DNA of 51,922 nt, from assembly GCF_002150765.1 (NCBI RefSeq), contig NZ_MUYM01000094.1, positions 1 through 51,922 on the forward strand. The letters run 5' to 3'. Numbering within the stretch: the first letter of the stretch is position 1; every line of letters starts with the position of its first letter. The DNA comes from Lentzea kentuckyensis (GTDB lineage Bacteria > Actinomycetota > Actinomycetes > Mycobacteriales > Pseudonocardiaceae). Position numbers and translations under genes: made by a program. This document shows positions 47,852 to 51,922 of the stretch, one piece after another. The notes under the pieces are model-generated. The model made no database searches, was not told where the DNA came from, and saw only the letters and a list, made by a program, of their open reading frames with translations.

Positions 47852-49854
47852 CGGGGATCTCCCTGGCTGGGGCGGCGACGGCTCGGACGGGCACCCGGTG
47901 CCGCAGGTGTGGCCGGCAGATCCAGCGGTAACCGCAGCTGCGAGCCGGCGGGCCGTGACACGGGCGGTGGCGCGGGCTTGTCCACAGGTGGACGCGGAGT
48001 GCGCCGGACGTCGAGCGGCAGCGGGTACTGCCCACCGCGCAATGGCCGGTTGCCCTTGTACGGGTCTAACGGCAACTCCGGCTGGCGGGGCGCGCGTCGC
48101 CGGGCAACTGGTGCTGACGGGGTGGGCGGTGCCGGCGGGTGAGGTGTGCGGCGCACATCCAGCGGCAGCGGATACTGCCCACCGCGCAGCGGCCTGTTTC
48201 CCTTGAACGGGTCGAGTGGAAGCTCCAACTGTCGACCCGCACGCCGTGCCGGATTCGGCCCGCCGAACGAGGAGGGAGGGGCGGTCTTCGCAGTGCGCTG
48301 TACCGCGAAAGGCAGCCGGTACTGGCCGTCGCGCCCGAGGATCGGCTTGTTCTCTGGCCAGTCCCCGTCCAGTGGCAACGTCAGCTGAGCACCGCGGCGA
48401 CTAGGTGCTGCCCCGCCCGTCGGCACAGTGGTGGTCGGCTTGCTGCGGCGCTGACGCCGCAAACCGGTCAGCGGCAACATGTACTGGCCGCTGCTGTTCA
48501 TGCGGGCGCGCGCGTACGGGTTGGCCGCACTGTTCGCTCCGCCACCGGACCGGCTCGCCGCCGTGGTGGCGCCTGCGGCGCGAGCGTGTGAACCGGCTCC
48601 GCCGCGCAGCAGGCCGAACGTCTTGTACATGACGAACGCCCGCAGCAACGACCCGAGCATCGATCGGCTCCCGCCGCCGAGCTGGATGTGGTGCATGACC
48701 CAACTCGGGATCTTGACCAGGATCCACAGCAGCGCACCGGTGACGATCAGGTTCACGATGCCGTCCGGCGTCGGCCCGAAGATGGTGAACCCGCCCTCGG
48801 CGAAGAACACCCGCAGCGCGGTGATCAGCGCCAGCGACTGGCCGAGCTGGATACCGAGCACTCCGAAGAAGGCACGCCACCACCAGCGGGCGATTCCGTC
48901 CGTGTAGGACAGACCATGACCGGCCAGGAACAACGGCGCCCCGGCCAGCAGCACCACCGTCAGCGCGACCCGCACCACGTAGGTACCCACCAGCGAGACG
49001 AGCAGCACCACGATGGCCAGCGAGAGCAACACGCCGAAGACCCCGCCGCTGCTCACCGAGTTCATCACCGTGTTGGTGAGCAACGCGGACAGCGTCTGTG
49101 CAGCGCCGCTGGGATCCACACCCGGCGCGACCAACGCGTAGGAAAGGGCGTTGGCGAACTCGATCGCCTTGGTCGCGAAGAACAGCGACAGGTTCGCCGC
49201 AAGGAACCCGGTCGCAATCCGCGGCGCGACCTCGCGCAGCGTGGTCCGAGTCTGCAGGGTCTCGTAGGTCATCAGCACGATCCCGACGACCATGACCAGC
49301 AGGGCGTAACAGGCGACCGCGATGCCGCGAGAGGACTCCCACAGCTCCCCGACGCGCGGCAGCTGCTCCAGCGTCGGAGTGGTCAGGAGCGTCTGACCGA
49401 CCAAACGCAGCAACGAGTTCAGCGCCCCGACCACAAGCGCCCAGAAGAAGTTCGTGATGCCATCTGCGATGCACGCATCGACATCGGTAATGCCGCAGTC
49501 GCCACTGGCCGGGTTCGGCGGCGCCGACGGCGTGGTGACCGGTGGCGCGGTGATGGTGCTGCTGGTGGGTTGCGGGATGCACTGCGGGGGCAGCGGCTGG
49601 CCCGGAGCGCTGGGCCGGCACGGGCCCGCCGTGCTGGAGGGCGGCACGGCGCCGGTCGGGTTCGGCGGGGCCGGATTCGGCTGGGCCACCGCGACAGTGG
49701 CCATGCCGCCGAGCACCGCAAGAAGCCCGGCCAGCAGCAGCCACAACACCGGCTGTCGAGCGACCACGCGGCGCCGCTCCTGCGGCGGAGAAGCCATCGG
49801 GCGAGACATCGTCGCGGAGGTGACCGCTGTATGACCTGACCTCTGCGCGGGCAT
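47848..49854 (-). CDS. VirB6/TrbL-like T4SS membrane protein with repeated LPLD tail
   Basis: 668 residues from ATG 49854. A first membrane segment (PVLWLLLAGLLAVLGGMATV) and a Pro-rich linker lead into at least six hydrophobic segments (residues about 130-400; for example YALLVMVVGIVLMTYETLQ, GVLLSLAIVVLLVSLVGTYV), the VirB6/TrbL plan. The last 240 residues are basic and disordered and hold a short repeated motif, Q-x-x-LPL-(D): GQYMLPLT, AQLTLPLD, GQYRLPFA, RQLELPLD, GQYPLPLD (twice), RQPELPLD, SQLRLPLD. Two of these are inside a 33-residue duplicated block. The tail is likely cytoplasmic. VirB6 forms part of the inner-membrane channel. Confidence 0.8.
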   Translation of the reverse strand: MPAQRSGHTAVTSATMSRPMASPPQERRRVVARQPVLWLLLAGLLAVLGGMATVAVAQPNPAPPNPTGAVPPSSTAGPCRPSAPGQPLPPQCIPQPTSSTITAPPVTTPSAPPNPASGDCGITDVDACIADGITNFFWALVVGALNSLLRLVGQTLLTTPTLEQLPRVGELWESSRGIAVACYALLVMVVGIVLMTYETLQTRTTLREVAPRIATGFLAANLSLFFATKAIEFANALSYALVAPGVDPSGAAQTLSALLTNTVMNSVSSGGVFGVLLSLAIVVLLVSLVGTYVVRVALTVVLLAGAPLFLAGHGLSYTDGIARWWWRAFFGVLGIQLGQSLALITALRVFFAEGGFTIFGPTPDGIVNLIVTGALLWILVKIPSWVMHHIQLGGGSRSMLGSLLRAFVMYKTFGLLRGGAGSHARAAGATTAASRSGGGANSAANPYARARMNSSGQYMLPLTGLRRQRRSKPTTTVPTGGAAPSRRGAQLTLPLDGDWPENKPILGRDGQYRLPFAVQRTAKTAPPSSFGGPNPARRAGRQLELPLDPFKGNRPLRGGQYPLPLDVRRTPHPPAPPTPSAPVARRRAPRQPELPLDPYKGNRPLRGGQYPLPLDVRRTPRPPVDKPAPPPVSRPAGSQLRLPLDLPATPAAPGARPSRRRPSQGDPR

Positions 49855-49857
49855 CGG

Positions 49858-50364
49858 CTACGCACCCACAATGCCCTTGAGCACCACCACGATCAGTGGC
49901 GCGAGCGCGGCCAGCCCGAAGCCCCAGGCGCCGGCCTTGAAGCACTCCTTGGCCTTCTCCTGCTCCCCCGGATCACCCGCGCCGAAGATCCGGCGCACGC
50001 CGCCCACGGTGAAGCACACCGTCGCGATGCCGCCCAGGATTCCCATCAACCAGTTGCGAATGTTGTTCAGGACCTCGTCGAGCGTCTGTGCCAGCGCGAC
50101 CACCTGAACGGCCTGCGCGCGAGCCACCGACGACGTCACGAGCAGCGCCACGACAACCAGTTCGGCCGTGACCAACGCCAACCGACCCCGGCGACGGATC
50201 TGGCGATCCCTCGGAGGTGTGCATCCAGCGATGTCTCGCTGTGAGCCATCTGGCGAGTTGTGAACGCAAGCTGCGGCCACATGTCGGCCACCTGATGTAG
50301 CCAGACTGGGAGACGGGTTGCGCGGGCGCCGGGGATGTTGCGGGCGATGCAGAGTGGGAAACAT
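49858..50364 (-). CDS. VirB2/TrbC-like pilin-type protein
   Basis: 168 residues from ATG 50364, chosen for GGAGG 7 nt upstream. After a basic N-terminal stretch comes a hydrophobic signal-like segment (LALVTAELVVVALLVTSSVARA), then the mature part with two hydrophobic helices (WLMGILGGIATVCFTVGGVR and GLAALAPLIVVVLKGIVG) joined by a polar loop (GAGDPGEQEKAKECFKAG). This two-helix layout with a short loop matches VirB2/TrbC-like subunits in Gram-positive systems. The long N-terminus (about 70 residues) is unusual and a later start is possible. Confidence 0.75.
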   Translation of the reverse strand: MFPTLHRPQHPRRPRNPSPSLATSGGRHVAAACVHNSPDGSQRDIAGCTPPRDRQIRRRGRLALVTAELVVVALLVTSSVARAQAVQVVALAQTLDEVLNNIRNWLMGILGGIATVCFTVGGVRRIFGAGDPGEQEKAKECFKAGAWGFGLAALAPLIVVVLKGIVGA

Positions 50365-50416
50365 TGGGGCACCTCCGAGAGCGAGGCCGTTGGCGGTGCG
50401 GGGGCGGTGGTGTCCC

Positions 50417-50458
50417 GCACCTCTCAACTGCGTTCGCAACGCCCGTTTTCGGACACGC
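50417..50458 (-). repeat. 42-bp inverted repeat, left copy
   Basis: Pairs with 51773-51814 in opposite orientation: 36 of 42 positions match. Perfect outer blocks GCACCTCTCAACTGCG (16 bp) and CCCGTTTTCGGACACGC (17 bp) enclose a 9-bp variable core. This copy covers the last codons and stop of the sigma-like gene plus 7 bp beyond. Confidence 0.85.
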
Positions 50459-51344
50459 GACGGCGACTTTTCCGTGGTTGGCCCGGCCGACGGCTGGTTA
50501 CGGGGTGTGATTGCGCGCGGGGGTTCCGACGGTCCGGAGCGAGTGCCAGCCGAGCGGCCACGCAGTCGACGAGGTCGGTGTCCGCGGTCGTCGAGTCGTC
50601 ACCTTCGAAAGCGCCAGTCAGGTAGGCGACGAGCTTGCGTTCGGCGCGCAGCCGCGTCCGCAGGAAAGTGTCGTAGTTGATCCCGTGCGCGGCGGCGTAG
50701 TCGCGAGCGGAGATCTCCTCCAGCCTGGTGGCGCCGATCATCTCGGCCTGCGCTGCAGTGATGACGCCGTCGGCCACCGCGCGGGCCAGCACCAGATCGG
50801 GGTGTCCCCACGGCGCGGGCGGCGGCTCGGAGCGGAACCGTTCGTCGACCGGAGTGGGTCGGTCCAGTTCCTCCCGAATCACCCGGATCCCGGCAGCGCG
50901 AGCAGCGGCCTGCAGCCGCTGCATAATCCACGGCTTGCCGGTGTCGATCCGGGCCAACTCCTCGAGGAATCCCGCGAGCATCGCGGCGTAGACATCAGCT
51001 GGGTCAGCCGCATAGGGACCGACCAAGCGCGCCGCCGCGGTGATCAGTCCTGGCAGGGCCAGGCCGACGCAGCCGACCGTCCACGCGCCGCGCTCGGCAC
51101 GCGCCCGCTCGATCACATGTGCCCACACCTGGTCACGCATGGCATCGGTACGGCGGGCGGCGAGCAGCCTCCGCCGGACCTCGTTCAGCGGCACCAGCCG
51201 GTCCGGGAAACCGTCGAACACCCGCCCGTCGATCGCGATCGGATTCGGGCCCGTCACCAGCAGCCAGAAAGCCTTCGAGGCGACGTCGAACACCGACCCG
51301 CCCGAGGATTCCTCCCGCTCGCCACCTGCAATGTATTCAGCCAT
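50424..51344 (-). CDS. Sigma-factor-like protein heading the conjugation operon
   Basis: 306 residues from ATG 51344 with AGGGAG 8-9 nt upstream. The N-terminal half is helical without an obvious domain. Residues about 200-265 (GVITAAQAEMIGATRLEEIS, ARDYAAAHGINYDTFLRTRL, RAERKLVAYLTG) look like a sigma-region-4 helix-turn-helix. No clear region 2 is present, so this is probably a DNA-binding regulator, not a complete sigma factor. Its gene starts the minus-strand T4SS operon. The C-terminus (VSENGRCERS) lies in the left 42-bp repeat and is echoed by the right one. Confidence 0.6.
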   Translation of the reverse strand: MAEYIAGGEREESSGGSVFDVASKAFWLLVTGPNPIAIDGRVFDGFPDRLVPLNEVRRRLLAARRTDAMRDQVWAHVIERARAERGAWTVGCVGLALPGLITAAARLVGPYAADPADVYAAMLAGFLEELARIDTGKPWIMQRLQAAARAAGIRVIREELDRPTPVDERFRSEPPPAPWGHPDLVLARAVADGVITAAQAEMIGATRLEEISARDYAAAHGINYDTFLRTRLRAERKLVAYLTGAFEGDDSTTADTDLVDCVAARLALAPDRRNPRAQSHPVTSRRPGQPRKSRRRVSENGRCERS

Positions 51345-51398
51345 GACGTACGCTCCCTTGCGCTTTGAAGTGAACGCAGCAAGGAAGACACAGCCGGT

Positions 51399-51453
51399 AC
51401 TACGCAATTACTACCGAACTACTACAACGCAACTACATGACCACTACAGAGAT
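51399..51453 (+). repeat. Five 11-bp direct repeats starting ACTAC
   Basis: Units start at 51399, 51410, 51421, 51432 and 51443, exactly 11 bp apart: ACTACGCAATT, ACTACCGAACT, ACTACAACGCA, ACTACATGACC, ACTACAGAGAT. The ACTAC core is invariant and the 6-bp spacers differ. The period is close to one helical turn, so a protein could bind all units on one face. It lies 55 bp upstream of the first gene of the T4SS operon. Confidence 0.85.
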
Positions 51454-51755
51454 CACAAACGCACCGGCGAGACTGCCCCGGCCGCCGCCGTACTGTGATC
51501 ATCAGGAGCCAGCGGCGCGCCCATCTCCAATAGGCGTCTAGCTGCCGCTATGGCGCGGCTGTAGTAGCCCGGTAGTAGCTGCACGGTTGCCATCCACCCG
51601 ACCGGCAACGCCCTAACTAAGCTCCACTCTCGAATCTCGCAAAGAAACAATTGCTTCGTCGTTCCATGCACGCCGCCCACAACTGCCTCGAAGCAACCCC
51701 CGACTACTCGCTCAGCGAGGCACCCAGATCCTCCACACCTGGTTTCACTTCCCAA
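51453..51755 (-). CDS. Doubtful small open frame upstream of conjugation operon
   Basis: 100 codons with a TTG at the far end; a shorter start is possible. The last 60 residues (LVRALPVGWMATVQLLPGYY, SRAIAAARRLLEMGAPLAPD) look protein-like and would be followed directly by the ACTAC array and then the T4SS operon. No ribosome site identified. Listed because it would be the true first gene of the operon if real. Confidence 0.3.
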   Translation of the reverse strand: MGSETRCGGSGCLAERVVGGCFEAVVGGVHGTTKQLFLCEIREWSLVRALPVGWMATVQLLPGYYSRAIAAARRLLEMGAPLAPDDHSTAAAGAVSPVRL

Positions 51756-51772
51756 TAAGAAAAGTCAGGCTG

Positions 51773-51814
51773 GCGTGTCCGAAAACGGGTGCTGTCCGCG
51801 CAGTTGAGAGGTGC
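51773..51814 (+). repeat. 42-bp inverted repeat, right copy
   Basis: Opposite-orientation partner of 50417-50458 (36 of 42). Read on the plus strand it encodes VSENGCCPRS followed by a stop, echoing the C-terminus of the sigma-like protein, but no matching gene precedes it on this strand. Confidence 0.85.
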
Positions 51815-51852
51815 CACACGGATTCATCGACCTCACGGCAGCGGAGGACCCC

Positions 51853-51902
51853 ATGGCACCACGAGACCACCGGCCCGACACCGACCCCGTGCCCCGCACA
51901 CC
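51853..51902 (+). CDS. Start of a divergent gene, cut by contig end
   Basis: ATG 51853 has GGAGG 5 nt upstream and opens with MAPRDHRPDTDPVPRTP before the adapter bases begin. Only about 17 codons are genuine; the product cannot be identified. Confidence 0.45.
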
Positions 51903-51922
51903 CTGTCTCTTATTACACATCT
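51903..51922. other. Residual Nextera adapter sequence at contig end
   Basis: CTGTCTCTTATTACACATCT equals the Nextera mosaic-end adapter (CTGTCTCTTATACACATCT) with one inserted T. This is a sequencing artefact and not genome sequence. Confidence 0.9.

Larger units (their letters stand above)
51345..51852. promoter_or_regulatory. Upstream control region of the conjugation operon
   Basis: 508 bp with no strongly supported gene. It contains the five-unit ACTAC array (51399-51453), two oppositely oriented GTAGTAG copies at 51561 and 51572, the right 42-bp repeat (51773-51814) and a ribosome site (GGAGG) for the gene at 51853. A weak minus-strand open frame (51453-51755, ending next to the array) contains VQLLPGYYSRAIAAARRLLE and could be a small gene. 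Confidence 0.5.

Noticed and set aside
48688..49839. 383-codon plus-strand frame opposite the VirB6-like gene
   Set aside because: Arg/Gln/His-rich low-complexity translation typical of an antisense shadow; the minus-strand frame has clear membrane segments.

Overview
The window is about 52 kb of high-GC actinobacterial DNA. GTG starts, dense stop-start overlaps, ESX effector genes, a Tad pilus locus and Scr1/DUF5753 regulators together suggest a Pseudonocardiaceae-type genome (Amycolatopsis, Lentzea, Saccharothrix or Kibdelosporangium relatives). The genus is inference. The last 20 bases match the Nextera transposase adapter with one inserted T, so the right edge is an assembly end.

Layout. 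1-5439: two divergent type VII (ESX) substrate operons, each with an EspG-like chaperone gene; the left one has a WXG100-type protein, the right one a DUF3558 lipoprotein and a large PPE-like Gly-rich protein. 5473-11615: an IS21-family insertion sequence with 54-bp inverted ends and a 5-bp target duplication. Its istB is split by a 3.9-kb Tn554-like element carrying three genes (tnpA, tnpB, tnpC). 11706-20459: a regulatory patch holding a DUF5753 regulator, an XRE-TPR regulator coupled to a 2H phosphoesterase, a zinc-ribbon protein with a wHTH-XRE regulator, a small secreted protein, a cytokinin-dehydrogenase-like flavoprotein that looks C-terminally short, and an XRE-NB-ARC-TPR regulator. 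A perfect 15-bp palindrome sits in this last group and its half-sites recur at the regulator's start.

20691-33227: a complete Tad/Flp pilus operon on the plus strand. It encodes prepilin peptidase, CpaB-like SAF protein, TadZ, TadA, TadB, TadC, a Flp pilin, two TadE-like and one TadG-like pseudopilins, small accessory proteins, and a membrane protein combining a LysM-like segment with a C-terminal SARP-type (wHTH-BTAD) domain.

33228-51922: a mobile-element-like region. The plus-strand genes are mostly small accessory proteins: two tandem paralogues, a GNAT acetyltransferase, a protein with two RAMA domains, and a possible PD-(D/E)XK nuclease. The minus strand carries a conjugative type IV secretion operon running from 51344 to 40407: sigma-like protein, VirB2-like pilin, VirB6-like protein, PrgI/VirB3-like protein, VirB4, TraD/VirD4-like ATPase, replication-relaxation protein, and a VirB1-like transglycosylase/NlpC-P60 hydrolase. 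No relaxase, replication initiator or dedicated integrase is visible, so plasmid and integrative element cannot be separated from this window. Upstream of the operon are five ACTAC units at an exact 11-bp period, and the first gene with its control region is enclosed by 42-bp inverted repeats.
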